Below, one piece after another: positions 15,904 to 23,908 of a DNA stretch of 27,477 nucleotides; position 1 is the first letter of the stretch, and every line of letters begins with the position of its first letter. Position numbers and translations under genes: made by a program. The notes below the pieces were generated by a model, which saw only the letters and a list, made by a program, of their open reading frames with translations, was not told the DNA's origin and did not search any database. Source of the stretch: Desulfovibrio sp. UBA6121 (GTDB lineage Bacteria > Desulfobacterota > Desulfovibrionia > Desulfovibrionales > Desulfovibrionaceae); contig DIVX01000138.1 in assembly GCA_002422505.1 (NCBI GenBank), positions 1-27,477 of the forward strand, read 5' to 3'.

Positions 15904-16377
15904 TCAGGGCACCGGCTCCTGCGCGTCAGGCACTACCTGCCAAAAGCCGAGCTCGTCGCGGAACTGAGCCGTCTTGTCGGCGGGCAGCAGGATGTACTTG
16001 GCCTCTGCGGTGGCCGCCACGCTGTCATCGGCCAGGCGCAACTCGCCGCGACCCCGTACCAGCCGGCTCTGCAGCCGCACCAGCTCACCGATGACGGTCA
16101 GCGGTTGATCCAGTGGCACCGGTTTGATGAAACGCACATTGAGCTCTGCCGTCATCGCCCACAGGTCGTCGTGCACCAGGGTGCGACCGATGGTCTCGTC
16201 CAGCAGCGCGCAGATGATGCCGCCGTGCAGCACGCCCGGATAGCCCTGCAGGTGCTCGTGCGGCGTAAAGTGCACGATGCAGCGGTTGTCCTGGTCCTCG
16301 TAAAAGGCCAGCTTGAGCCCGATCGGGTTCTGCAGGCCACACAGGAAACAGCCGCGCGAATTCGGTTGCTTGATCAT
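15904..16377 (-). CDS. Hotdog-fold thioesterase (PaaI/YiiD-like)
   Basis: 157 residues from ATG 16377, with GGAG about eight bases upstream; the long upstream open frame is a shadow of lgt. Hotdog thioesterases split acyl-CoA or similar thioesters. Visible: an N-terminal CFLCGLQNPIGLKL motif typical of this subgroup, the active helix YPGVLHGGIICALLDETIG (about 60-78), and TAELNVRFIKPVPLDQPLTV. These match the 4HBT superfamily at full length. It is divergent to lgt. Substrate cannot be told from the sequence. Confidence 0.88.
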   Translation of the reverse strand: MIKQPNSRGCFLCGLQNPIGLKLAFYEDQDNRCIVHFTPHEHLQGYPGVLHGGIICALLDETIGRTLVHDDLWAMTAELNVRFIKPVPLDQPLTVIGELVRLQSRLVRGRGELRLADDSVAATAEAKYILLPADKTAQFRDELGFWQVVPDAQEPVP

Positions 16378-16446
16378 GTCATACGCTCCATTGTCAGAGA
16401 GGGTTGTGGCTGACGGCAATGCAGAAGCCGGATCAGCCTGCGAGTA

Positions 16447-16475
16447 TTGCAGTCTACGGGGGTCTGGAGTAGAAT
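16447..16475 (+). promoter_or_regulatory. Promoter of lgt
   Basis: TTGCAG (16447-16452), 17-base spacer, TAGAAT (16470-16475). It lies 64 bases before the lgt ATG. Confidence 0.6.
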
Positions 16476-16539
16476 GCGGGCTGCGATCCGCACGGCTTGA
16501 CAGGCGGCGTCGAAGCGCGCGTTCACCCCGGAGGAGTCC

Positions 16540-17397
16540 ATGAAAGCACCCAACCCCGAGATATTCAGCATCGGCCCCTTTACGGTCTACTGGTACGGCG
16601 TGCTGATCGTGACTGGCGCGACGCTGGCGGCGTACATCGCCAGCCGCCTCTCGCGACGTAACGGGCACGATCCCGAGATCGCCTGGAACCTGCTCATCAT
16701 CTGTCTGGTGACAGGCATCATCGGCGCGCGTCTGTATCATGTCATCGACGAGTGGGCCTACTATCGCCAGAACCTGGGCCAGATTTTCGGACTGCAGATG
16801 CAGGGCTTTGGCATCTATGGCGCCGTGGCCGGCGGCGCGCTGGGTCTGTGGCTCTATTGCCGCCACTACAAGCTGCGCTTTCTGGAGTGGGCCGACTATG
16901 TCGCGCCGGGCCTGCTGCTGGCCCAGTCCATCGGCCGCTGGGGCAACTTTTTTAACCAGGAGCTGTACGGCTATCCCAGCGACCTGCCGTGGGCGATCTA
17001 CATCGAGCCCGACCATCGCCTCGAGCAGTTCATGACCTACGAGCGCTTCCACCCCACGTTCCTGTACGAGTCGGTGCTCTGCTTTATCGGCTTTGCCATC
17101 CTGATCTATCTGGCGCGTAACTGGCGCAAGAACCGCATGTATGGCGACGTCTTTTTCCTGTACTTTATCATTTACCCGGTGGTGCGCTTTTTCACCGAGT
17201 TCCAGCGGCCCGATGCCTGGATCATCTTTGGCATGCCCACCGCGCAGTGGATCTCGATCATCTGCGTGCTGCTGTTCGCATCATTCCTGATCATCCGGCG
17301 CAAACTGCGCCGCCCATCGATGGTCTATGCGCCGGGCGAGCCCTGGCAGCCGCCCGCTCCGGCCGCCGACGAGCCGCCCGCGCCGGATCAGGCCTGA
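16540..17397 (+). CDS. lgt: Prolipoprotein diacylglyceryl transferase Lgt
   Basis: 285 residues, ATG 16540 with GGAGGAG just upstream. Lgt moves diacylglycerol from phosphatidylglycerol to the lipobox cysteine of prolipoproteins, in the cytoplasmic membrane. Family motifs are all present: IGPFTVYWYGVLIVTG at the N-terminus, IIGARLYHVIDEW, GFGIYGAVAGG, the signature GRWGNFFNQELYG, HPTFLYES, and FFTEFQRPD. About seven membrane segments. The C-terminus adds a Pro/Ala-rich cytoplasmic tail (about 260-285) not needed for activity. It is transcribed alone and ends at a hairpin shared with the convergent dehydrogenase gene. Confidence 0.97.
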   Translation: MKAPNPEIFSIGPFTVYWYGVLIVTGATLAAYIASRLSRRNGHDPEIAWNLLIICLVTGIIGARLYHVIDEWAYYRQNLGQIFGLQMQGFGIYGAVAGGALGLWLYCRHYKLRFLEWADYVAPGLLLAQSIGRWGNFFNQELYGYPSDLPWAIYIEPDHRLEQFMTYERFHPTFLYESVLCFIGFAILIYLARNWRKNRMYGDVFFLYFIIYPVVRFFTEFQRPDAWIIFGMPTAQWISIICVLLFASFLIIRRKLRRPSMVYAPGEPWQPPAPAADEPPAPDQA

Positions 17398-17413
17398 CGT
17401 CGTCTCAACTGAA

Positions 17414-17450
17414 TGGCACGGATGGTTGGCGTTCGCCGACATCCGTGCCA
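17414..17450. terminator. Bidirectional terminator between lgt and the dehydrogenase
   Basis: Arms TGGCACGGATG (17414-17424) and CATCCGTGCCA (17440-17450), 11 bp perfect, with an inner GGCG/CGCC. Placed between two convergent genes. T run is short on both strands. Confidence 0.75.
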
Positions 17451-17488
17451 TTTGCATCTCTGGCGCGAACCTCGCCCCCGGACCCCGT

Positions 17489-18493
17489 CTATTTGTTCAG
17501 CACCTCGGGATTGACCACGAACTGTGGCACACGCCCCTGCACCACGTCCGCCGAGATCTCGCAGATCAGCCGGTAGAGGTCGGCACGCGCCTCCTCCGAG
17601 TTGGCCGAGATATGCTGCGTGAGGATGACGTTGTCCAACTGCAGCAACGGCGAATCGGGCGGGAGCGGCTCCTGCTCGGTGACGTCGAGGCCGGCGGCCA
17701 GGATGCGGCCCGACTGGAGCGCCGGGACCAGCGCGGCTTCGTCGATCAGCGGGCCGCGCGCGGTGTTCACCAGCACCGCTCCCGGCTTGATGAGCGCGAA
17801 CTGCTCGGGCCCCAGGATGTGGAACGTGCTGTCGTCGAGCGGGCAGTGCAGGCTGATGAAATCGCTCTGCGTCAGCAGGTCCTCCAACGAGACGAGTTGA
17901 GCGCCCCATTCGCTGCCATAGTCCGCGCTGATGTAGGGGTCGCAGGCCAGCACGCGCATGTCCCAGCCGCGCAAGCGCTGCGCCACGGCATGGCCGATGC
18001 GCCCATAGCCGATCAGCCCCAGCGTGGTGCCGTATACGCGGCGCGTGGGCCGCGCCAGGGCGCGGGCATACTCGCCGCGCCGATAGGCGGCGTCCAAGCG
18101 CGCCACGTGCCGCACGCTTGCCAACATCAGAGCTACGGCGTGGTCGGCCACGTCGCCGGTGCAATAGGTGGGCGTGTTGCATACCATCTTGCCGTACTCG
18201 GTGGCTGCCTTGTAGTCGATGCTGTCGTAGCCGGCGCCGGCGCGGATCAGGCAGCGCGCCGCTGGCAGCTGTGCGATCACGTCGCGCGTCAGCAGGGGGC
18301 GCACCGACTGCACCACCACTACGACGGCATCACGCGCGGCCGCCAGCGTCTGCTCGGCCGTACGGCACTCTGAGACCTCCCAGCGCGCGCCCACGGCTGC
18401 CAAGCGCTCGGCCTCGTCGCCCATCGGGGCAAACAACGCCGGATCATAGTCGACCAAAACCACTTTGTGATGCAGCCTGTCGTTTGTCTGCAC
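17489..18493 (-). CDS. D-isomer-specific 2-hydroxyacid dehydrogenase
   Basis: 334 residues, start GTG 18493 with AGGAGG seven bases upstream. These NAD enzymes interconvert 2-keto and D-2-hydroxy acids (phosphoglycerate, glyoxylate/hydroxypyruvate and CtBP-like members). Rossmann motif GLIGYGRIGHAVAQRL (about 155-170); catalytic Arg in VNTARGPLIDE, Glu in DVTEQEP, His in TQHISANSEEA. Ahead of it is AGAGYDSIDYKAATEYG, the usual substrate-side loop. There is no ACT or regulatory domain, so it is not a long SerA. The motif TQHIS is a variant of the more usual TPHxA. Substrate not determined. It converges on lgt. Confidence 0.92.
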   Translation of the reverse strand: MQTNDRLHHKVVLVDYDPALFAPMGDEAERLAAVGARWEVSECRTAEQTLAAARDAVVVVVQSVRPLLTRDVIAQLPAARCLIRAGAGYDSIDYKAATEYGKMVCNTPTYCTGDVADHAVALMLASVRHVARLDAAYRRGEYARALARPTRRVYGTTLGLIGYGRIGHAVAQRLRGWDMRVLACDPYISADYGSEWGAQLVSLEDLLTQSDFISLHCPLDDSTFHILGPEQFALIKPGAVLVNTARGPLIDEAALVPALQSGRILAAGLDVTEQEPLPPDSPLLQLDNVILTQHISANSEEARADLYRLICEISADVVQGRVPQFVVNPEVLNK

Positions 18494-18662
18494 GAGTGCC
18501 TCCTGCCGTAACGTTCTGTAGGGGCATTATGCGAACAGCGGACGCTGGCGTCAAACACCATCGCCGAGTGAAGGCTGGTTCCCGGCGCGGATATCGGGCT
18601 TGATGTGGAACGTGCATGCGGCAGACGACCACGCGAGGGCCCGCCGACGCTCGCTCTGCGCC

Positions 18663-18691
18663 TTGGCCGTGCTGGCACGGCGTGCTATAAT
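18663..18691 (+). promoter_or_regulatory. Promoter of the small membrane protein gene
   Basis: TTGGCC (18663-18668), 17-base spacer, TATAAT (18686-18691). The same -35/-10 pair and spacing occur before efp. Confidence 0.65.
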
Positions 18692-18760
18692 TCGCGCCGT
18701 GTCAGGGCGAGGGCCTGGGACCACGCGCGGCCCGCATTCGACAGGAGTGCACGTACGACG

Positions 18761-18979
18761 ATGACCGGCATCGAGCAGGGCCTGGTTCTGGCCGTGGCGT
18801 TGGTTTTGCTGTGGGCTTGGGCGCGCAGCGTGCGCAGGCGGCGCCGTGCGCCACAGGCTGCGCCGCCGCCCCCGGCGCCAAAGCGCTCAGCCTTGCGCCT
18901 GCGCACCCTGATCTGGCTGTGTATCCTCGGCCTCGTGGCCTGGGCCGTGCTCAGGTTCGTCTTTACCGGCCAACCCTAG
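18761..18979 (+). CDS. Small membrane protein, two predicted helices
   Basis: 72 residues from ATG 18761; AGGAG lies about 13 bases upstream, rather far. Two hydrophobic segments (about 6-22, LVLAVALVLLWAWA, and 48-66, LIWLCILGLVAWAVLRFVF) flank a basic, Pro-rich cytoplasmic linker RRRRRAPQAAPPPPAPKR. No family recognised. A clear promoter 70 bases upstream supports expression. A longer open frame from 18605 has no protein character. Confidence 0.6.
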   Translation: MTGIEQGLVLAVALVLLWAWARSVRRRRRAPQAAPPPPAPKRSALRLRTLIWLCILGLVAWAVLRFVFTGQP

Positions 18980-19016
18980 CGCGCCGTACACGCACCGGCA
19001 AGTCTGGAGGACGCCC

Positions 19017-19155
19017 GTGACCGACGTTCGCGCACCGCATCATCGTGAGTCCGTCTGCGCGGCTCAAGAACATCGATGGACGCGCTCTGGTGACCGCGCT
19101 GCTGGAGACAACGGCTGTGCCGGGCACCAACGCGCCCGGACGGCGCTCGCTCTAG
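19017..19155 (+). pseudogene. Possible frameshifted small gene (about 46 aa)
   Basis: GTG 19017 has GGAGG six bases upstream and opens VTDVRA. That frame then turns into an unlikely, Arg/His-rich peptide. One base over, the frame from 19036 reads RIIVSPSARLKNIDGRALVT, then ALLETTAVPGTNAPGRRSL and TAG 19153-19155, which looks like real protein. A single-base insertion or deletion near 19033-19038 would join them. This may be a true pseudogene or a base-calling error. Family not recognised. Confidence 0.35.
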
Positions 19156-19203
19156 AACACTGACCGCATCAACAGGCGAGGATCTCGCAAGACGAGGGAG
19201 AGC

Positions 19204-19761
19204 ATGCGTATCCGCCCAGCCACCATCACTGATCTCGACCGCTGCGTCAAGCTGGATGCGGCGTCGAGCACGGACCGCGTCTGGCAGATCGAACAGACCA
19301 TGGGGCTCGATCACATGGCGCTGGACATGCGGCGGGTGCGCCTGCCGCGCGCGATGGCACTGCCCTACCCACGCAGTCTGTCGGATCTGCGCGAGGACTG
19401 GCAGCGCAAGGAATGCTTCCTGGTGGCCGATGAGTTTGCCACCATGTTGGGCTTTCTGGACCTGACGGTGTCACACTGGCAGTGGTCGGGCGCCATCGAG
19501 CACCTGGTGGTCGATCGCGCGCAGCGGCGCAAGGGGGTGGCCACCTCTCTGCTGGACGCGGCCGAAGCGTGGGCGCGCGGCAGCGGTTTGCGGCGCATCA
19601 CGGTTGTACTGCAGCCCAAGAACGAACCCGCGATCCGGCTGTTCACCAGGCGCGGCTACGGCTTTGCCGGCACGCTGGATCGCTACTTTGGCAACGACGC
19701 CCTGAGTCTGGTCTATGCGTTAGATCTGGCGCGCGGCCCACTGCCGACGACCACCGGCTAG
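19204..19761 (+). CDS. GNAT-family N-acetyltransferase
   Basis: 185 residues, ATG 19204 with GAGGGAG three bases upstream. GNAT enzymes pass an acetyl group from acetyl-CoA to an amine. The fold is visible: MRIRPATITDLDRCVKLD at the N-terminus, IEHLVVDRAQRRKGVATSLL containing the acetyl-CoA loop R-R-K-G-V-A (about 111-116), then AWARGSGLRRITVVLQPKN and AIRLFTRRGYGFAGTLDRYF. Its substrate cannot be told. The stop TAG overlaps the stop of convergent rsfS; both use the same CTAG palindrome at 19758-19761. Confidence 0.9.
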   Translation: MRIRPATITDLDRCVKLDAASSTDRVWQIEQTMGLDHMALDMRRVRLPRAMALPYPRSLSDLREDWQRKECFLVADEFATMLGFLDLTVSHWQWSGAIEHLVVDRAQRRKGVATSLLDAAEAWARGSGLRRITVVLQPKNEPAIRLFTRRGYGFAGTLDRYFGNDALSLVYALDLARGPLPTTTG

Positions 19762-20105
19762 GCGATGCGCACCACCGTGCGCGCCCGGCTCCAGAGCTCC
19801 TCGAGCTGGTAGTAAGCGCGTTGCTCGGGCGAGAACAGGTGCACCACCAGCGCGCCATAGTCCATCAGCACCCAGCCGGAATCGGGCTTGCCCTCGGTGG
19901 CATGCGGCAGTTGTCCGGCCTTGGCCTTGACCTGTACACGGACCTCGTTGGCCAGGGCATCCAGTTGGCGCGTGCTCTCGCCCGTGGCGATCACGAAATA
20001 GTCGGCCAGCAGCGTGACCTCAGAGATGTCGAGCAGCAAAATGTCGCTGCCCATCTTGCCCGAGATGGCTTCTACGATCAGTCGAGCGGTATCGAGTGTG
20101 TCCAG
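19758..20105 (-). CDS. rsfS: Ribosome silencing factor RsfS, apparently with a CUG start
   Basis: RsfS binds ribosomal protein L14 and blocks joining of the 30S and 50S subunits when nutrients are low. The core is clear: SDILLLDISEVTLLADYFVI, then ATGESTRQLDALANEV and WVLMDYGALVVHLFSPEQRA with YYQLEELW. The first in-frame ATG is 20054 and would drop the first helix. Upstream the frame continues with conserved LDTARLIVEAISGK. No ATG, GTG or TTG is in frame there, but a CTG at 20105 lies about seven bases after AGGAGGAG, giving 115 residues, the normal length. I therefore place the start at CTG 20105. Confidence 0.9.
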   Translation of the reverse strand: MDTLDTARLIVEAISGKMGSDILLLDISEVTLLADYFVIATGESTRQLDALANEVRVQVKAKAGQLPHATEGKPDSGWVLMDYGALVVHLFSPEQRAYYQLEELWSRARTVVRIA

Positions 20106-20141
20106 GGGTTGTCTCCTCCTCTGCAGTGTAAGCTTGGCGGC

Positions 20142-20147
20142 ATTATA
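20142..20147 (-). promoter_or_regulatory. -10 element of the rsfS promoter
   Basis: Perfect TATAAT on the minus strand. The -35 at 17 bases would be GTTTCT, weak, inside the efp terminator tail. Transcription would start about 30 bases before the CTG start, which also rules out further-upstream start codons. Confidence 0.5.
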
Positions 20148-20166
20148 GCCGGGTGGTGGGAAAAAG

Positions 20167-20203
20167 AAACCCAGGTTCCGCGCAGCACGCGGAACCTGGG
20201 TTT
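20167..20203 (-). terminator. Strong intrinsic terminator after efp
   Basis: Perfect 16-bp stem: 20167-20182 pairs with 20188-20203, five-base loop, followed on the minus strand by CTTTTT. It ends efp and sits just upstream of the rsfS -10. Confidence 0.95.
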
Positions 20204-20219
20204 TCTGTATGTGTCAATG

Positions 20220-20777
20220 CTAGACGCGCGTCTGATAGGTGCCGGTGCGCGTATCCACGCGGATGACGTCGCCCGTCTTGACGAACAGCGGAACCTGCAA
20301 CTTGAGGCCGGTCTCGCAGATGGCGTCTTTGCTCGCGGCGGTGGCAGTGTCGCCGGCGTATCCCGGGGGCGTGTCGACCACTTCAAGGTCTACCGTGATC
20401 GGCAGTTCGATGTCGATGGGCTCGCCCTCGTACTCTTCGAACTCGAGCGTGATCCCCTCTTTGAGGTAAGGTAGTTTGTCTTCGATCACCGACTTGGAGA
20501 TCGAGGGCTGCTCAAAGGTGTCGACGTCCATAAAGGTATACAGGTCACCGTCATTGTACAGGTATTGCACGTTGCGATGGTCCAGACGGACATCCTGGAC
20601 GCGCTCGCCCGAGGTAAAGTTGCGGCTGATGGTCGCGCCAGTGCGCAGATTGCGCAGCTTGGTGCGGATGATGGCGTTGCCACGGCCAGGTTTATAGTGC
20701 TCGTACTCGAGCACACGCCACAAGTTGCCGTCGATTTCTACGGTAACGCCACGACGCATTTCAGTAACACCGATCAT
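20220..20777 (-). CDS. efp: Translation elongation factor P
   Basis: 185 residues from ATG 20777, GGAGGG nine bases upstream. EF-P binds between the P and E sites of the ribosome and relieves stalling at consecutive prolines. Three beta domains are visible: the KOW-like N domain with MRRGVTVEIDGNLWRVLEYE, the middle domain with YLYNDGDLYTFMDVDTFEQP, and the C domain ending CETGLKLQVPLFVKTGDVIR. The loop that reaches the peptidyl-transfer centre is HYKPGRGNA, so the tip residue is Arg32 and not Lys. Lys-modifying EpmA/EpmB therefore cannot apply; Arg tips are rhamnosylated by EarP in some bacteria or may be unmodified. No earP is in the window. Confidence 0.97.
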   Translation of the reverse strand: MIGVTEMRRGVTVEIDGNLWRVLEYEHYKPGRGNAIIRTKLRNLRTGATISRNFTSGERVQDVRLDHRNVQYLYNDGDLYTFMDVDTFEQPSISKSVIEDKLPYLKEGITLEFEEYEGEPIDIELPITVDLEVVDTPPGYAGDTATAASKDAICETGLKLQVPLFVKTGDVIRVDTRTGTYQTRV

Positions 20778-20813
20778 ATGCAGAAACCCTCCGATCAGAG
20801 ATTGACGAGTTAT

Positions 20814-20842
20814 ATTATAGGCCGACTTGTTCCACGGGCCAA
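20814..20842 (-). promoter_or_regulatory. Promoter of efp
   Basis: Minus strand: TTGGCC (20837-20842), 17-base spacer, TATAAT (20814-20819). It lies 37 bases before the efp ATG. Confidence 0.75.
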
Positions 20843-20928
20843 AACCGGTGGGCCAGGCGGTCTGCCGCGCCCGGCACATCCGGGGTACCGTGGACGATCA
20901 TGCGGGGTGAGCGGGTTGCGATGCGACG

Positions 20929-23790
20929 CTACCTGCGGGTCGTGGGATCGAGCCAGGCGCGCGCGCGCTCGGGGAGGCTCTCCAGCGGTCCCTGGCGCAT
21001 CAGGCAGGGCGGCAGCGAGCGCAGGATCGTGGGGCCATAGGCCTTGGTGATGAGCCGTTTGTCGAGCACTACCACGATGCCCACGTCGCTCTTGCTGCGG
21101 ATCAGGCGGCCAAAGCCCTGTCTGAAGCGCAGAATTGATTCCGGCAGGTAGAACTCGTTAAAGGGATCCTCAAAGGTCTCGGCGCGAGCGGTCAGGATGG
21201 GATCTGTGGGCACGGCGAAGGGCAGCCGCGTGATGATGAGGCACGAGAGCGCCTCGCCCACCACGTCGACGCCCTCCCAAAAGCTGCGCGTGCCGAGCAG
21301 TACCGACCGGGGCGTGCCGCGAAAGTTCTCCAGGATCTGGCGTCGCGAGCCATCCAGCCCTTGGCCATAGACCACGATGCCCTCCTGCTCGAGCGGGCGC
21401 TGGATGGCGCGATAGGTCGCATTCAGCTGGCTGTTGGAGGTAAAGAGCACCAACGCTCGCCCCTCGGTGGCGCGCACGATGTCGACGATGGCTTTCTCGA
21501 CCGTCTTTTGATAGTAGGGCTGGTTCGGCTCCGGGATATCCTTGGGCACGTACAGCAGCGCGGCGCTCTGATAGTCGAACGGCGAGTCCACGGCCAACTC
21601 GTTGGGTTCTTCCAAGCCCAGGCGTTCGCGGATGAACTTGAAGCTCTTGCCGGAACGCAGCGTGGCCGAGGTAAGCACCACACAGTCCTTTTCGGCGAAT
21701 AGCCGCTCAGACAGCAGATTGCCGACGTGTAGTGGCGCGCTGCACAGCGTGACCTCGCCGCGTCGCGCTGATACCGACATCCAGTAGATGCCCTGCGCAT
21801 CGGGTTCGAGCAGGATGCGTTCGATGTTGGCACAGATCTCTGCGCCATGGCTCGCGCTCGCGCGCAGGTTCTGCAGCGTCTCGTCGGCCTCGGGCGAGCC
21901 GCCCACTTCCAGCTTGTCGAGCTGGCTGCTGAGCGCGTCGAGTTCCTTGAGCAGCTCCTCGAATACCGTGGTGAGGTTCTGGCAGGCGACCTCGATGTCT
22001 GACCATTCGGGCTGGGCCCGTGTGCCGCTGGTGAGGCGCATCTGCTGGTCATAGCCCGGGCCGGACGCGCCGTTCTGGCCACCGCCTGTCTCCGGGGTCT
22101 GGCTGCCCAGAAAGCCATCGAGCGTGTTGAACAGCTCGTGCTGACGTCGCTGGGCGCGGTCCACCTGGCCGTTCAGCGACTCGAGGCGCAGATTGACGTC
22201 GAGCCGGGCCTCGGGTGCGACGGCGCCCTCGCGCAGCAGCGTTGGTATCTCTGCCAGCAGGCCGCCGGACACCAGTCCCTCGGCGTGGCTCAGGCTGCTC
22301 AGGTACGCGGACAGGTCGCGCTGGCCGATCTGAAAGCCGAACTGGTCGGTGGCTTGCTCTTCCAGGTGGTGGGCCTCGTCGACGATCACGTGTTTGTACT
22401 CGGGGAGCATGCGGCTCTCCAGCGCCAGGTCGCTCAACAACAGGGCGTGGTTCACCACCACCAGGTGGGCGCGTTCGGCGCGGCTCCTGGCGCGGTAGAA
22501 AAAGCACTCGCGGCGCTGGTTGTAGGGGCAGCGGTCGCCCATACACGTGTCGGACTCTGCCTGGACCAGTTGCCAGGTGTCCTGATCGCGGTCGATCAGC
22601 ACCAGTTCGGAGCGGTCGCCGGCGGTTGTCTGCGGCAGCCAGGCCAGTATCTTGGCGATGGCACGCACCTGGCTCGCATCCAACTGACGCACGCGGCGCA
22701 AGGCGTGCAGCCGGCGCAGGCAGAGATAGTTGTTGCGTCCCTTGAGCAGGGCTGCGCTAAAGGTGATGGGCAAGATCCGTTGCAGGTCGGGCAGGTCTTT
22801 GGTATAGAGCTGCTCCTGCAGGTTGATGGTGTTGGAGGAGACGACGACGCGTCGCCCATTTGCCACAGCATAGTAGAGTGCCGGGATCAGGTAGGCCACC
22901 GACTTGCCGATGCCGGTGCCCGCCTCTACCAGCAAATGCGCCGGCGTGTTGAATGCGTCGGCCACGCCGCGCAACATCTCGACCTGCTCGGGTCGGTACT
23001 CGTACCCCGCGAACTTTTCCTCAAAGGGCCCGCCTGGCTCGATCAGCGCCGCCAGTGCGCTCGCGTCGAGCGGCACCGGTTCGGGGGTAGGCTCCAGGGG
23101 CGGCAGCTCGCCCTCGGGCTTGCCGTAGAGACGCCGCAGGCGCGGCGCCGGGGATTGATGCTGCGCGCTGGTACCTGTCGTGCCGAGCGGCGCCGTGGAG
23201 CGCGCCGAGGTCACAAGATCGCGAAACACACCCGTCAGGGGCCATTGTGTGCCCTGCGCCAGGCGCACAACCTCCTCCCAGATGGCCGGGTCCCACTGCT
23301 GCGCCTGGGCGACCAGCGCCAGAAAGAGGTCCTTGCTGGCCACTGCATCGGCCAGCGCGCGGTGGTGCTCAGACACGTCGAGGCCCAGCACCTGCGACAG
23401 ATGTGCCAGGCTGTAGCGTTCAGCGTGTGGGAGCAGGATAGTGGCCAGCTCAAAGGTGTCGATCGCCAGGTTGTTGACGCTGAGGCCCTGCTTTCTCAGA
23501 AAAGCGAGGTCCTGCTCAATGGAGTGGCCCACCACCGGATAGTTCTGCAGGAAAGCCAGGACGCGTCCGTGAAAGGCGCGCACGGGTTGCGCCTGATCCA
23601 CTTCATCCTGCGAGATGCCGGTGAGCTGCTGGGTTTTCAGCGGGATGGCGCGTTCGGCGCGCACGAGACTGGAATAGGTCTCCAGGACCTCGTCGCCCCG
23701 GAAACGGACCATGCCGATCTCGATGATCTGGTCACGGTCGGGGTCCAGCCCGGTGGTCTCGAGGTCCAGGGCCACATAGATGCGATCCAT
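20929..23790 (-). CDS. dinG: DnaQ-like exonuclease fused to DinG/XPD-type helicase
   Basis: 953 residues from ATG 23790; the ORF extends upstream without protein character. N-terminal DEDDh 3'-5' exonuclease (1-170): DLETTGLD, GHSIEQDLAFL, and EHHRALADAVA. Then a superfamily 2 helicase: Walker A EAGTGIGKSVAYLIPALYY, DEAH box VDEAHHLEEQ, and late motifs GTRSFWEGVDV and QGFGRLIRS. Cysteines for a 4Fe-4S cluster are seen at NYLCLRR and TCMGDRCPYNQRRECFF. The exonuclease-helicase fusion is the DinG form of Firmicutes and Chloroflexota; it probably acts on R-loops or flapped DNA in repair. Start codon has only AGGA close by, so it is less sure. It is transcribed alone. Confidence 0.94.
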   Translation of the reverse strand: MDRIYVALDLETTGLDPDRDQIIEIGMVRFRGDEVLETYSSLVRAERAIPLKTQQLTGISQDEVDQAQPVRAFHGRVLAFLQNYPVVGHSIEQDLAFLRKQGLSVNNLAIDTFELATILLPHAERYSLAHLSQVLGLDVSEHHRALADAVASKDLFLALVAQAQQWDPAIWEEVVRLAQGTQWPLTGVFRDLVTSARSTAPLGTTGTSAQHQSPAPRLRRLYGKPEGELPPLEPTPEPVPLDASALAALIEPGGPFEEKFAGYEYRPEQVEMLRGVADAFNTPAHLLVEAGTGIGKSVAYLIPALYYAVANGRRVVVSSNTINLQEQLYTKDLPDLQRILPITFSAALLKGRNNYLCLRRLHALRRVRQLDASQVRAIAKILAWLPQTTAGDRSELVLIDRDQDTWQLVQAESDTCMGDRCPYNQRRECFFYRARSRAERAHLVVVNHALLLSDLALESRMLPEYKHVIVDEAHHLEEQATDQFGFQIGQRDLSAYLSSLSHAEGLVSGGLLAEIPTLLREGAVAPEARLDVNLRLESLNGQVDRAQRRQHELFNTLDGFLGSQTPETGGGQNGASGPGYDQQMRLTSGTRAQPEWSDIEVACQNLTTVFEELLKELDALSSQLDKLEVGGSPEADETLQNLRASASHGAEICANIERILLEPDAQGIYWMSVSARRGEVTLCSAPLHVGNLLSERLFAEKDCVVLTSATLRSGKSFKFIRERLGLEEPNELAVDSPFDYQSAALLYVPKDIPEPNQPYYQKTVEKAIVDIVRATEGRALVLFTSNSQLNATYRAIQRPLEQEGIVVYGQGLDGSRRQILENFRGTPRSVLLGTRSFWEGVDVVGEALSCLIITRLPFAVPTDPILTARAETFEDPFNEFYLPESILRFRQGFGRLIRSKSDVGIVVVLDKRLITKAYGPTILRSLPPCLMRQGPLESLPERARAWLDPTTRR

Positions 23791-23855
23791 GATCCTGCGC
23801 TTTCGTGAGACGGCGCGTCGTCGAACCGCGGTGGGGCGGCGGCTGCGCCGGTCAG

Positions 23856-23888
23856 AAAAGGGGAGGCGGCCGGCTGGCACGCCTCCCC
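23856..23888 (-). terminator. Intrinsic terminator after the chaperonin/beta-propeller operon
   Basis: Stem GGGGAGGCG/CGCCTCCCC (23860-23868 with 23880-23888), eleven-base loop, followed on the minus strand by TTTTCTG. It separates this operon from the DinG gene. Confidence 0.85.
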
Positions 23889-23908
23889 TCGGTCAGACGT
23901 TCAGACGG

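Noticed and set aside
16378..17052. Upstream extension of the thioesterase frame
   Set aside because: Antisense to lgt; ATG 16377 has a ribosome site and begins the family sequence.
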